A stretch of 64,000 nucleotides of DNA from Clostridia bacterium. GTDB lineage: Bacteria; Bacillota; Clostridia; TANB77; CAG-508. The stretch lies in assembly GCA_900754085.1 (NCBI GenBank), contig CAAEBO010000006.1, forward strand, positions 1 to 64,000. Direction: 5' to 3'. A program made the position numbers and the translations under genes. Below, one piece after another: positions 53,215-62,114 of the stretch; position 1 is the stretch's first letter, and every line of letters begins with the position of its first letter. The notes beneath the pieces were generated by a model. That model searched no databases, was not told the origin of the DNA, and worked only from the letters and a program-made list of their open reading frames with translations.

Positions 53215-53805
53215 TTATTCTCTATTTTTAAATCTTTTATTTACATTATTCCAATTTACAATATTCCAAAAAGCTTTAATATATTCTCCTCTATTTGCTT
53301 TATATTGCAAAAAATATGAATGTTCCCACATATCTAATACTAAGATTGGCTTACAATTCCACAAAGTTAAATTCTGATGTTTTTCACATTGTATAATTTC
53401 TAATTTATTAAACCTTGGAATCCAAACAAGTAAGTTCCAACCAGAAGCTTCCACTTGCTTACTGCTTTCTACAAATTGTTCTTTAAATGTTTCAAAACTT
53501 CCAAAATCTTTATTAATTTGTTCCATTAAATTTATGTTAGGTGAAGATGGAATTGCAGGTCCCATATTTTCAAAAAATAGTTCATGTAAGATTGCACCAG
53601 ATCCAAAAAAAGATAAGTTTTTTTCTAAGCATTTTATATTCTCAAAATCTCTATTTTTACGTGCTTTTTCTAACTTTGCTAATGTCGCATTCGTATTATC
53701 TACATATCCAGCATATAGTATATTATAATGAATATTTAAAGTTTCTTTACTATAATATGGTTCTAAGCTATCCAATGGATATTCTAAATTTATTTTCTTA
53801 ATCAT
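53215..53805 (-). CDS. Fe/Mn superoxide dismutase family protein
   Basis: A 196-residue protein with all four metal ligands: His26 (LNIHYNILYAGYV), His74 (GAILHELFFENM), Asp158 and His162 (VLDMWEHSYFLQY). The second-shell pattern is divergent: a single His in the usual HHxxHHxxYV stretch, and HELFF where most SODs have HxxxFW. It resembles the divergent clostridial SOD group. Whether it uses Mn or Fe cannot be decided. It protects against superoxide or serves in the spore coat of some Clostridia. The site GGAGGAATTG precedes the ATG. Confidence 0.88.
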   Translation of the reverse strand: MIKKINLEYPLDSLEPYYSKETLNIHYNILYAGYVDNTNATLAKLEKARKNRDFENIKCLEKNLSFFGSGAILHELFFENMGPAIPSSPNINLMEQINKDFGSFETFKEQFVESSKQVEASGWNLLVWIPRFNKLEIIQCEKHQNLTLWNCKPILVLDMWEHSYFLQYKANRGEYIKAFWNIVNWNNVNKRFKNRE

Positions 53806-53841
53806 AACAATTCCTCCATATTTTATACTATGAAGATTTCT

Positions 53842-54417
53842 TTAAAATATTCTTGTATCTAGCTCTTTTTCTATATTTTCTATAATTTCACAAATAATAT
53901 CTTCTCTACAATATCTCTGTTTTGTTTCGTTATATAATGATGTCGCAATATTTAATATGTCGTTAGAAAACTCGTCTTCATTTACATTAAAACCAATTCC
54001 TATAAAAAGTTCTTTAATATTTTCTTGCACCGTAATTACTTCTGTTAATATCCCACATATTTTTTTATTATTTAATAATAAATCATTTGGTAATTTAACT
54101 TCTAAATTAATATTATATAGCTTTTTAACAACATTTTTTATATGTTCTGCAATTGATACTGTAAAGCCCTCTAATTGTTTTATATTAGCTTGTGGCTTTA
54201 GTACTATTGTCATTGCTATATTGTTACTTTTTGTATGCCATATTCTGCCATGTGTACCTTTTCCAGCAGTTTGAATATCTGCTATAATTATCGTTCCATT
54301 TTCGTATTTTTGCTTATTTCTTTTTGCTTCTAATTGTGTTGAATCTATTTCTTCAAAATACACTACTCTTTTGCCAATATAATTTGTATTTGCTTTAGTT
54401 ATTTTATCTATATCCAT
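53842..54417 (-). CDS. birA: biotin-[acetyl-CoA-carboxylase] ligase
   Basis: A 191-residue biotin protein ligase. The catalytic loop is GKGTHGRIWHTKSNN (about 51-65), with STQLEAKRN before it and VKLPNDLLLNNKKICGILTE after it, carrying the Lys that binds biotinyl-AMP. The N-terminal winged-helix DNA-binding domain is missing, so this is a pure ligase and not a bio-operon repressor. It lies 66 bases after truB, where ribF is usual in this operon. Confidence 0.92.
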   Translation of the reverse strand: MDIDKITKANTNYIGKRVVYFEEIDSTQLEAKRNKQKYENGTIIIADIQTAGKGTHGRIWHTKSNNIAMTIVLKPQANIKQLEGFTVSIAEHIKNVVKKLYNINLEVKLPNDLLLNNKKICGILTEVITVQENIKELFIGIGFNVNEDEFSNDILNIATSLYNETKQRYCREDIICEIIENIEKELDTRIF

Positions 54418-54483
54418 AGACTTCTCCTTTATAATTTCATATGGCGATTATAGTTTTTAAATTGTTTTATGTTATCATTTTAA

Positions 54484-55347
54484 TTATATATTTTCTATTA
54501 AAATAATATCTCTTTTTAATAAACTATTTTTTACAGTTCCTGTTCCTATAAAATTTGACTTTGCATATATTTTATAAATTCCATCTAAATTATTTACACT
54601 TAACTTTACACCATTTAAAAACAATTTTAATTTATATTCATTTAAATTCATACTTTCATTTTCTTTAAGCATATCTTCCAAAGTATACATATATTCATTT
54701 ACATTTTCTAGGTTTAATTCATCTATACAAATTGCATTTTCTATATTAAAATTGCCCACTTGTAATCTTTTTAAATTTTTCATATATCCCACTGTATTTA
54801 ATTTACTAGCTATGTCTTCACACAAACTTCTAATGTATGTACCTTTAGAGCAACTTACTATAAATCTTACATTTTTCTCTTTATATTCTAATAAATCTAT
54901 ATTGTAAATTTCTATTTGCCTAGCTTCTAGTTCAACCTTTTCACCTGTTCGAGCATATTCATACAATTTTTTGCCGTTCTTTTTTATGGCTGAATATATA
55001 GGTGGAACTTGCTCTTGCTTTCCTTCGAAGCTTTTTAAAACCTGTAATAAGTTTCTTTTTACATATTCTTCATCTACATCTTTTTCTTCTATAATTTTTC
55101 CTTCTATATCTGCGGTTTCTGTTTTTATTCCAAGTTCTAATTCAACTTCATAAGTTTTGTCATGATTAATTAAATATTTAGAAAACTTTGTTCCTTTTCC
55201 AATTAATATTGGTAAAACACCTGTCGCATTTGGATCTAACGTCCCTGTGTGTCCTACCTTTGATATATTTAGTTTTTTCTTTAATTTTGCTACAACATCA
55301 TGTGATGTATATCCTTTTTCTTTATTTATTACTATAATTCCGTCCAT
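54484..55347 (-). CDS. truB: tRNA pseudouridine-55 synthase
   Basis: A 287-residue synthase. DGIIVINKEKGYTSHDVVAK opens it, the catalytic Asp is in GHTGTLDPNATGVLPILIGK (about 37-56), and QVPPIYSAIKKNGKKLYEYA + RTGE and SKGTYIRSLCEDIASKL complete the fold. The C-terminal PUA-like part is short. The ATG at 55347 fits GAGGTG upstream better than the GTG two codons earlier. Between it and nrnA are a terminator and repeats, so it is transcribed apart from the rimP operon. Confidence 0.95.
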   Translation of the reverse strand: MDGIIVINKEKGYTSHDVVAKLKKKLNISKVGHTGTLDPNATGVLPILIGKGTKFSKYLINHDKTYEVELELGIKTETADIEGKIIEEKDVDEEYVKRNLLQVLKSFEGKQEQVPPIYSAIKKNGKKLYEYARTGEKVELEARQIEIYNIDLLEYKEKNVRFIVSCSKGTYIRSLCEDIASKLNTVGYMKNLKRLQVGNFNIENAICIDELNLENVNEYMYTLEDMLKENESMNLNEYKLKLFLNGVKLSVNNLDGIYKIYAKSNFIGTGTVKNSLLKRDIILIENI

Positions 55348-55370
55348 ATGCACCTCTTAATTCTATACAA

Positions 55371-55412
55371 TAAAAAAAGCTTTAATGAATGCTTTGTAAG
55401 TTTCATTAAAGC
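55371..55412 (-). terminator. terminator downstream of nrnA
   Basis: 11-bp stem GCTTTAATGAA (55379-55389) and TTCATTAAAGC (55402-55412) with a 12-base loop, followed by seven T on the minus strand. It marks the end of the rimP-nusA-infB-rbfA-nrnA transcript. Confidence 0.9.
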
Positions 55413-55420
55413 CTAGTTAA

Positions 55421-55489
55421 GGATTTTAAAGATTGTTCTAAAATTCTTTAAAATCTAACAGGGGTTTTAAGGACCGTCCCCTAAATCCC
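55421..55489. repeat. tandem pair of palindromic repeats, copies C' and C
   Basis: Copy C (55461-55489) has GGGGTTTTAAGGACCGTCCCC then TAAATCCC, differing from copy A at two positions. Copy C' (55421-55446) is the same pattern decayed mainly by C-to-T and G-to-A changes (GGATTTTAAAGATTGTTCT). Both lie between nrnA and its terminator. Confidence 0.75.
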
Positions 55490-56440
55490 GATGTGTTTTT
55501 TTATTACTTTTACTAATGTTGTTTTTATTTGTTCTGGAGTTCCATTTATTTTGCAACCGGCTGCTTTTACATGTCCTCCACCACCAAATACCATTGCAAC
55601 ATCTGAAACGTTTACATTGTCATTTGCACGTAATGATATTTTGTATGTTTTATCTTCTATTTGACGTAAAAATGCAGATACTTCTACTCCTTCTACATCT
55701 CTACCTTTTTCTACTATTCCTTCATGATCTCCTGGTTCTGCATTAACATCTATTTCGTCTTGTTTTGTTATATATGTAAAGGCTATTTTTCCATCTTCTA
55801 AGAATTCCAATCTATTCATTGCTATTTTTTCTAATTCAAAACTTGATTTTGTTTTTATTTGCAATGCTTTTTTATATACATTAGAAACATTGACTCCTGC
55901 TTGCATTAACCATGCAACAAATTGAAATGTTTCTGCAGATACCCCTTGATATTTAAAACCACCAGTATCTGTTATAATTCCTGTTAGTAAGCATTCTCCT
56001 ATTTCTTTATTTATTTTTATATTTAATGCCTCTAATACTATTATTAATATTTGTGCACAAGCAGGAGATGCAGGATTAACATAATTGTAATCTGCAAACA
56101 TCCCGTTTTTTGTGTGGTGGTCAATATTAATAGTTACATTTGCTCTGTCAAAATAATCTTGCCAACCATTTAATCTTTCTATTGTTGCACAATCCACAGT
56201 TATAGCTAAATCATAATTAGTTATTTTTCCTTCTTTTTTTATCTCGCTATATCCGGTTAAAAAGTTAAAATTTCTAGGACATTCTGGTATTATAACATCT
56301 ACACTTTTTCCTATTTGTTTTAAAGCATTATACATTGCTAAACTGCTACCTATTGCATCACCATCTGGAGTTTCATGAGTTAATACAACTATGCTTTCTG
56401 CTTTTTTTATTTCTTCTACAATACTATCTAATGTTGTCAT
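55481..56440 (-). CDS. nrnA: DHH-family nanoRNase/pAp phosphatase
   Basis: A 319-residue phosphoesterase. The N-terminal DHH domain has LTHETPDGDAIGSSLAMYNA, TVDCATIERL and NIDHHTKNGMFADYNYVNP. The DHHA1 domain has VSAFLRQIEDKTYKISLRAN and MVFGGGGHVKAAGCKI. All metal ligands are kept. It degrades short RNA oligomers and 3'-phosphoadenosine-5'-phosphate. The last codons run into copy C of the repeat, which therefore encodes its extreme C-terminus. It overlaps nothing else and lies 2 bases after rbfA. Confidence 0.93.
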   Translation of the reverse strand: MTTLDSIVEEIKKAESIVVLTHETPDGDAIGSSLAMYNALKQIGKSVDVIIPECPRNFNFLTGYSEIKKEGKITNYDLAITVDCATIERLNGWQDYFDRANVTINIDHHTKNGMFADYNYVNPASPACAQILIIVLEALNIKINKEIGECLLTGIITDTGGFKYQGVSAETFQFVAWLMQAGVNVSNVYKKALQIKTKSSFELEKIAMNRLEFLEDGKIAFTYITKQDEIDVNAEPGDHEGIVEKGRDVEGVEVSAFLRQIEDKTYKISLRANDNVNVSDVAMVFGGGGHVKAAGCKINGTPEQIKTTLVKVIKKHIGI

Positions 56441-56442
56441 AA

Positions 56443-56820
56443 TTATTCTCCTTTATTTTCTGGTTTTATATCTTTTATAACCTCTTTTAGGATTGTATCT
56501 ATTCTTGCTCCATACTCTATAGAATCATCAAAAATAAATATAATTTCTGGTGTAGAACGTAAATTTAATCTTTTTGCAACTTCTGTTCTAACAAAACCTG
56601 CAGATTTTTTTAATGCCATTAGAACTTGTTTATTGTCTTTTGCATTTAGCATACTTACATAAACTTTAGCATATTTTAAGTCTCCACTAACTTTTACTTT
56701 AGTTACACTTATTAGCCCAGTTATATTAGGATCTTTTAAGTCATATGTTATTATATGACTTATTTCCTTTTTCATTTCTTCATCTATTCTGTTTAATCTA
56801 TTTTGATTTTTATTAGGCAT
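56443..56820 (-). CDS. rbfA: ribosome-binding factor A
   Basis: A 125-residue KH-like protein: RLNRIDEEMKKEISHIITYD + LKDPNITGLISVTKVKVSGD + LKYAKVYVSML, then FVRTEVAKRLNLRSTPEIIF + IFDDSIEYGARI. It helps late maturation of the 30S subunit. Length matches the family. It lies 17 bases after infB in the standard order. Confidence 0.95.
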   Translation of the reverse strand: MPNKNQNRLNRIDEEMKKEISHIITYDLKDPNITGLISVTKVKVSGDLKYAKVYVSMLNAKDNKQVLMALKKSAGFVRTEVAKRLNLRSTPEIIFIFDDSIEYGARIDTILKEVIKDIKPENKGE

Positions 56821-56837
56821 ATATACCTCCTTTGATA

Positions 56838-59777
56838 TTATCTTTTTACTTCATCCATTACGAATGCTTCTATAATATCTCCTTCTTTTATATCATTATA
56901 ATTTTCTATTTGCATACCACATTCGAAGCCTTTATTTACTTCTTTTGCATCATCTTTAAATCTCTTTAATGATGATAACTTACCTTCGTGAATAACTACT
57001 TCTTCACGTATTACACGAACACCTGCATTTCTTTCTATTTTTCCTGTTAATACAAATGCTCCTCCAATTGTTCCTACATTAGAAATTCTAAATGTTTGTC
57101 TTATTTCTGCTGTTCCTATTACTCTTTCTACATATTTAGGATCTAACATACCTTTCATTGCTGTTTCTACATCTTCAATTGCTTGGTAAATAATTGAATA
57201 TTGTTTTATTTCTACATTGTCTTTTTCTGCTTCTGCTTTTGCAGTTGGAACAGGTCTTACATTAAATGCAATTATAATAGCGTTAGAAACATTTGCAAGT
57301 GTAACATCAGATTCTGTAACAGCACCTACTGCTGAGTGTATTACTTTTACTCTAACTTCTTCATTAGACAATTTTTCTAATGATTGTTTTACAGCTTCTA
57401 CAGTTCCTTGAACATCTGCTTTTATAATTAAATTTAATTGTTTTAATTTTCCTTCTTCCATTTGAGTAAATAAATTATCTAATGTAACTTTATTTACTTG
57501 GTTTATAGATTTTTCTCTATTTTGTCTTTTTCTTCTTTCTATTAAGTGTTTAGCCATTTTTTCATCTTTTACTTCGTAGAAAGTTTCTCCAGCTACTGGA
57601 ACTTCTGTAAGTCCCATAACTTCTACTGGCATTGATGGACCAGCTTTTTTAACTTTTTGACCTTTATAATTTTTCATAGCTCTAATTCTACCAATAGAAG
57701 AACCTACAACTATTGTATCACCCATGTCTAATGTTCCTCTTTGTACTAGTAATGAAGCTATTGGTCCTTTAGATTTATCTAGTCTTGCTTCTATTACAGC
57801 TCCTTTAGCTTGTTTATGAGGATTTACTTTTAAGTCTAACATATCTGCTTCTAATACTACCATTTCTAGTAATTGTTCTATATTTTGCTTTGTTTTAGCA
57901 GATATTGGAACATAAATTGTGTCCCCACCCCATTCTTCTGGAACTAATTCATATCTCATTAATTCTTCTTTTACTTTTTCTATATTAGCTCCTGGTAAAT
58001 CTATTTTATTTATTGCTACAATTATTGGAATATTCGCTGCTTTAGCATGGTTAATTGCTTCTACAGTTTGTGGCATAACACCATCATTTGCAGCAACAAC
58101 TAATATTGCTATATCTGTAATTTTAGCACCCCTAGCACGCATACTTGTAAATGCTTCGTGTCCTGGTGTATCTAAGAAAGTAATATCTCTATCTTTTACT
58201 TTTACTTGGTAAGCACCTATATGTTGTGTTATACCTCCGGCTTCGCCTTCTATTACATTAGTTGAACGTATTGCATCTAATAATGAAGTTTTTCCATGGT
58301 CTACGTGTCCCATTACTACAATAACTGGTGCTCTTGGTACTAAGTCTTCTTCTTTATCTTCAGAATCATCAAATAATATGTCTTCTTCTTTTACTACAGT
58401 TTTCTTTTTAGCAGTTACCCCAAATTCTTCTGCTATTAAGTAAGCAGTATCAAAGTCTATGTCATTATTTATAGTAGCCATAATTCCATATCCTAGTAAT
58501 TTCTTTATAACTTCGCTACTTGTTTTCTTTAATTCTGCTGCTAAATCTTTTACAGAAATAGTTTCTGGAATAGTAATTTCTGTAAGTTTAAATATTTTTT
58601 GCTTAGATTCACTTTCTTTAGCATTTTTAGCATTTTTCTTTTTATTTTTCTTACCTCTTCTTGTAGATAAGTCGTAATAATCTAACATTCCGCCGTCTTG
58701 TTCAGAAAACATTGTAGATAAGCTACTTGTTTGTTTTAAATCTTGTAGTTTCTTTTCATTTATATCTTCATCACTAAATCTTTTACTTGCTTTTACAGAT
58801 TTTTTTGTTTTATTTTCTTCATACTTATTATTTTTTTGTTTTTCTATTGTTTTATTGTTATATTCTCTTACAACTTCTTTTTCTACTACTTCTGAAGACA
58901 TTATATTTTTAATATTCTTTTCGATTGTTCTTTCATCCATTGGTCTAGGACCTTTAGAATAATTATTGTTTCTAAAGTTATTATTACCATTATTATTGTT
59001 GTTTCTGTAGTTATTGTTTCTATAACCATCTCTGTTATTATTATTGTTGTTATTATTTCTGAAATTTCTATTATCTCTTCTATTATTATTATTAAAATTA
59101 TTATTTCTTCTTTGAAATTCCTTTTCTTCATTTCTGTTATTATTTGATTCAACTTTTTTTGTTTGTTTATTTCTTTGTGCTTCTATCATATTCTCTCTTT
59201 CACTTTTTTCTATTTTTTTATTTTCTGGTTTTATTTCAGGTTTTACTTCTACCTTAACTTCTTCTTTTATTTCTTCAGTTGTATTTTTTTCTTTTTCTTC
59301 TTTTTTAATTTCTTTTATTTCCTCTTTAGGTTCCTTCTTTGGCTCTTCTTTTTTCTTTATACCAAATAATTCCTCTACAGTAAGTGGTTTTGTTTGTTTA
59401 TTTCTATAAACAATATTAAAATCTTTATTTTTATTTCTTTCTACAAAACCTAATTGCTTTTCTCTTTCTTTTTGTTTTTTATGTTTTTCTTCTTCCTCTT
59501 TTTTTACCAATTCTTCGTCAGAAATAATTACTTCTCTTCTTATTATTACAGGTTCATCTTTTTTTGTAGCAGATGAAGGTTGTTTTTTGCTTGATTTGTT
59601 TTTTTGTTCAACTTTATCTTTTTTTCTTAATGCTTCTTCCAGTTTCTTTGCCTCTTCGTCTGTTACAGAACTTAAATGACTTTTTATATCAAGGTTTAAA
59701 GACTTTGCTTTTTCTAATATTTCCTTACTCGTAAGTCCTAATTTTTTTGCTATTTCATGTATTTTTACTTTACCCAA
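56838..59777 (-). CDS. infB: translation initiation factor IF-2
   Basis: A 979-residue GTPase. The N-terminal IF2N motif is [21 protein letters not shown] long Lys/Glu region (about 70-220) and an Asn/Arg-rich, low-complexity stretch (about 215-285) follow. The GTPase domain has [30 protein letters not shown] and [11 protein letters not shown], then domains II-IV ending [11 protein letters not shown] chose the TTG at 59777 because GGGGGTG lies 7 bases upstream and it gives the usual MGKVKIHE start. The ATG five codons earlier has no ribosome site. The start overlaps the ylxQ stop. Confidence 0.95.
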   Translation of the reverse strand: MGKVKIHEIAKKLGLTSKEILEKAKSLNLDIKSHLSSVTDEEAKKLEEALRKKDKVEQKNKSSKKQPSSATKKDEPVIIRREVIISDEELVKKEEEEKHKKQKEREKQLGFVERNKNKDFNIVYRNKQTKPLTVEELFGIKKKEEPKKEPKEEIKEIKKEEKEKNTTEEIKEEVKVEVKPEIKPENKKIEKSERENMIEAQRNKQTKKVESNNNRNEEKEFQRRNNNFNNNNRRDNRNFRNNNNNNNNRDGYRNNNYRNNNNNGNNNFRNNNYSKGPRPMDERTIEKNIKNIMSSEVVEKEVVREYNNKTIEKQKNNKYEENKTKKSVKASKRFSDEDINEKKLQDLKQTSSLSTMFSEQDGGMLDYYDLSTRRGKKNKKKNAKNAKESESKQKIFKLTEITIPETISVKDLAAELKKTSSEVIKKLLGYGIMATINNDIDFDTAYLIAEEFGVTAKKKTVVKEEDILFDDSEDKEEDLVPRAPVIVVMGHVDHGKTSLLDAIRSTNVIEGEAGGITQHIGAYQVKVKDRDITFLDTPGHEAFTSMRARGAKITDIAILVVAANDGVMPQTVEAINHAKAANIPIIVAINKIDLPGANIEKVKEELMRYELVPEEWGGDTIYVPISAKTKQNIEQLLEMVVLEADMLDLKVNPHKQAKGAVIEARLDKSKGPIASLLVQRGTLDMGDTIVVGSSIGRIRAMKNYKGQKVKKAGPSMPVEVMGLTEVPVAGETFYEVKDEKMAKHLIERRKRQNREKSINQVNKVTLDNLFTQMEEGKLKQLNLIIKADVQGTVEAVKQSLEKLSNEEVRVKVIHSAVGAVTESDVTLANVSNAIIIAFNVRPVPTAKAEAEKDNVEIKQYSIIYQAIEDVETAMKGMLDPKYVERVIGTAEIRQTFRISNVGTIGGAFVLTGKIERNAGVRVIREEVVIHEGKLSSLKRFKDDAKEVNKGFECGMQIENYNDIKEGDIIEAFVMDEVKR

Positions 59778-60087
59778 TAGCTTCACCCCCATTAATTAAT
59801 TTTTGTATTCCCTTTGCTATATTTATATCTTTTATTCCTATAATCGCTTTATTACTTTGCCCTATTGCCTTACTTAATTCTTCTATAGTACCTATAATAA
59901 CAATTGGAATATTATATCTTTCTGCATAAAATTTATAATTCTTTTTGGTCTTTTCTGAAGCTTCCTCAGAAACTACTAACATTTTTACTTTTCCAATTTT
60001 TAAAGCATTTTCGCATGCATTACTTCCTGCAATTATATTACCTGCTCTTGTTGCTAAACCAATCAGATTAAAAATTTTATTTTTCAC
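59770..60087 (-). CDS. ylxQ: L7Ae-family RNA-binding protein YlxQ
   Basis: A 105-residue protein of the L7Ae/L30e family: [20 protein letters not shown] then [20 protein letters not shown] and [20 protein letters not shown]. Such proteins bind kink-turn RNA; the target of YlxQ is not established. It overlaps rnpM by 11 bases and infB by 8 bases, so the three are translationally coupled. Confidence 0.92.
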   Translation of the reverse strand: MKNKIFNLIGLATRAGNIIAGSNACENALKIGKVKMLVVSEEASEKTKKNYKFYAERYNIPIVIIGTIEELSKAIGQSNKAIIGIKDINIAKGIQKLINGGEAIG

Positions 60088-60337
60088 TAATTACACCTCT
60101 TAATTCATTATAAACAGTTTCTTCTATTTCCATTTCAAATGTTCTTGCTAAAGCCTTTGTTTTTATCGCTTTTTCTAAACATTGAATATTATCACAAATA
60201 TATGCCCCTCTACCATTTGCTCTTCCTGTTCTATCCAATGTAATATTTCCTTCTTTATCTTTAACAATACGAATTAACTCTTTTTTATCTTTTTTTTCTC
60301 TACAACCAATGCAAGTTCTTTGTGGTATTTTTTTCAT
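60077..60337 (-). CDS. rnpM: RnpM/YlxR RNA-binding protein (DUF448)
   Basis: An 86-residue protein with PQRTCIGCREKKDKKELIRI + VKDKEGNITLDRTGRANGRG + AYICDNIQCLEKAIK, the full DUF448 signature. In Bacillus the protein binds RNase P RNA and modulates tRNA processing, and it was formerly YlxR. It lies between nusA and ylxQ as usual. Confidence 0.94.
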   Translation of the reverse strand: MKKIPQRTCIGCREKKDKKELIRIVKDKEGNITLDRTGRANGRGAYICDNIQCLEKAIKTKALARTFEMEIEETVYNELRGVISEK

Positions 60338-60383
60338 ATTAACACTCCTTATATTATACTTGCTTATTTTTGTTTATATGTCT

Positions 60384-61508
60384 TTATTCTTCGTTATTCT
60401 CTTCATTATTTGCTTCTAATTGTTCTTGCTTTTCTAATAATATTTTTCTGAATTGTGATTCAGATTTTATATCTATTCTCCAGTCTGATAATCCTGTTAA
60501 TTTAGCTGCTAGTCTTGCATTTTGTCCAGATTTACCTATTGCTAATGATAATTGGTCATCTGGAACTATTACTTGTGCAACTCTGTTTTCTTCATCTATA
60601 TCTACCGCCATTACTTGTGCTGGTAATAAAGCAGATGATATATAAATAGATAAGTCTGCATTCCATTCTATTACATCTATTTTTTCTCCGTTTAGTTCAT
60701 TTATAATGTTTTGAATTCTTACTCCTTTTTGCCCTACACATGAACCAACTGGATCTATATTTTCGTTTGGTGAATATACAGCTATTTTACTTCTGCTTCC
60801 TGCATCTCTAGATACTGCTTTTATTTCTATAACACCTTCATATATTTCTGGTATTTCGAATTCAAATAATTTTTTAACAAATTCTGGACAAGCTCTAGAA
60901 ATTATAACTTGAGGCGCTCCTTTTAATCCTTTCTCTACGTCTAAAATATAGCCTTTTATTTTATCATTTACATGATATTTTTCTGTAGGAATTTGTTCCT
61001 TAGCTGGCATAACTCCTTCTACTTTTCCTAAGTCCATAACTACAATACCTTGGTCTGCTTTTTGTATTATTCCAGAAACTATTTCACCTTTTCTTTCATT
61101 GTATTCACTGTATACTATTTCTCTTTCTGCCTCTCTTAATTTTTGGATAATTACTTGTTTTGCTGTTTGTGCTGCAATTCTACCAAAGTTTTTTGGAACT
61201 AGCTCTACATCTACTGTAGTACCTACCTGTGCTTCTTTGTCTAATTTTCTAGCTTCTTCTAAGCTTATTTGTAAAACTGGATTTTCAGCATGTTCTACTA
61301 CTTCTTTTACAGAATATAAATGTGATGCTCCTGTTTCTCTATCTACTATAACTTTTACATTTTCTTGTGAATTATAGTTTCTTTTATAAGCTGTTAATAA
61401 TGCTGATTCTATAGAGTCTAATAAATAATCTTTTTTTATTCCCTTTTCCTTTTCTAGTTCTTGTATTGCAACTATTAATTGTTTATTGTCTATTCCTTCT
61501 TCTCTCAT
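60384..61508 (-). CDS. nusA: transcription termination/antitermination factor NusA
   Basis: A 374-residue factor. The N-terminal RNAP-binding domain begins [20 protein letters not shown]. The S1 domain has [22 protein letters not shown]1 has [20 protein letters not shown] and [20 protein letters not shown] + [10 protein letters not shown], and KH2 has [20 protein letters not shown] + [11 protein letters not shown]. There is no C-terminal acidic repeat domain, as expected in Firmicutes. It lies 14 bases after rimP. Confidence 0.96.
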   Translation of the reverse strand: MREEGIDNKQLIVAIQELEKEKGIKKDYLLDSIESALLTAYKRNYNSQENVKVIVDRETGASHLYSVKEVVEHAENPVLQISLEEARKLDKEAQVGTTVDVELVPKNFGRIAAQTAKQVIIQKLREAEREIVYSEYNERKGEIVSGIIQKADQGIVVMDLGKVEGVMPAKEQIPTEKYHVNDKIKGYILDVEKGLKGAPQVIISRACPEFVKKLFEFEIPEIYEGVIEIKAVSRDAGSRSKIAVYSPNENIDPVGSCVGQKGVRIQNIINELNGEKIDVIEWNADLSIYISSALLPAQVMAVDIDEENRVAQVIVPDDQLSLAIGKSGQNARLAAKLTGLSDWRIDIKSESQFRKILLEKQEQLEANNEENNEE

Positions 61509-61522
61509 TGCTTACACTCCTT

Positions 61523-61966
61523 TTACCAATTATATTTTATTTTAATTAAAGAAATATCTTTTCTAGGTATGTTTAATTCTTCTATGTTTATTGTTTCTTC
61601 ATTAAATCCTACTAAATTTCCTATTATTACTTTTTCTCCATTAAATGGCTTAAATAGTTTTACTTCAACTTCTTTGCCAATATTTTCTTCTATTTGCCAG
61701 TCTTTTCTTAATATTCTTTCTATTCCTGGTGATGAAACTTCTAAAAAATATTGGTCTTTAATATAATCCTTTTCATCTAATATTTCTGTAATAGCATTAT
61801 TTACTTTTTCGCAATCTTCTAAATCTATTCCTGTTTCTTTATCTATAAAAATTCTTAAATAGTAATCTTTTGCTTCCTTTTCATAAATAACATCATATAA
61901 TTTGTAACCTAAATTTGTTATTATAGGTTTTATTAAGTCTTCTACATTTCTTTCTATTTTAGACAA
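61523..61966 (-). CDS. rimP: ribosome maturation factor RimP
   Basis: A 147-residue protein from the TTG at 61966: LIKPIITNLGYKLYDVIYEK, YLRIFIDKETGIDLEDCEKV and YFLEVSSPGIERILRKDWQI, then a C-terminal SH3-like domain. It assists 30S assembly. The TTG is chosen because AGGAGG lies 7 bases upstream. An ATG eight codons earlier (61990) has no ribosome site and lies in the arm of a leader hairpin. It is the first gene of the nusA-infB operon. Confidence 0.93.
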   Translation of the reverse strand: MSKIERNVEDLIKPIITNLGYKLYDVIYEKEAKDYYLRIFIDKETGIDLEDCEKVNNAITEILDEKDYIKDQYFLEVSSPGIERILRKDWQIEENIGKEVEVKLFKPFNGEKVIIGNLVGFNEETINIEELNIPRKDISLIKIKYNW

Positions 61967-61987
61967 GTCTTTACCTCCTATTACACT

Positions 61988-62020
61988 CATAAGGAGTGGG
62001 ATTTGTTCCCACTCCTTATG
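61988..62020 (-). promoter_or_regulatory. leader hairpin before the rimP ribosome site
   Basis: Perfect 14-bp stem CATAAGGAGTGGGA / TCCCACTCCTTATG with a 5-base loop, lying between the promoter (62043-62071) and the AGGAGG of rimP (61979-61974). There is no T run after it, so it is not a standard terminator. Its CTCCT could pair with the ribosome site if the hairpin opens, so a translational switch is possible. Confidence 0.6.
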
Positions 62021-62042
62021 TAATGTATTTTGCTATATTGGT

Positions 62043-62071
62043 ATTATATAACATATATTCCCAAAAATCAA
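62043..62071 (-). promoter_or_regulatory. promoter of the rimP-nusA-infB operon
   Basis: Minus-strand TTGATT (62071-62066) and TATAAT (62048-62043) with 17-base spacing. The transcript would begin near 62036, about 16 bases before the leader hairpin. Confidence 0.7.
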
Positions 62072-62114
62072 GGTTTAAGCGATATTTTATTAAAACCTTT
62101 TTCGTCATTTTTTG

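Noticed and set aside
58960..59110. Possible tandem repeat or CRISPR-like array
   Set aside because: The repeated TTATTATT blocks encode the Asn-rich linker of IF-2 and have no regular repeat-spacer spacing.
58901..59152. Minus-strand frame rich in Ile/Thr/Glu within infB
   Set aside because: It is an alternative frame of the Asn/Arg low-complexity region of IF-2; codon periodicity belongs to infB.
59163..59369. Plus-strand Phe-rich frame
   Set aside because: It is the antisense of the Lys/Glu-rich part of infB, and no ribosome site or family pattern is present.
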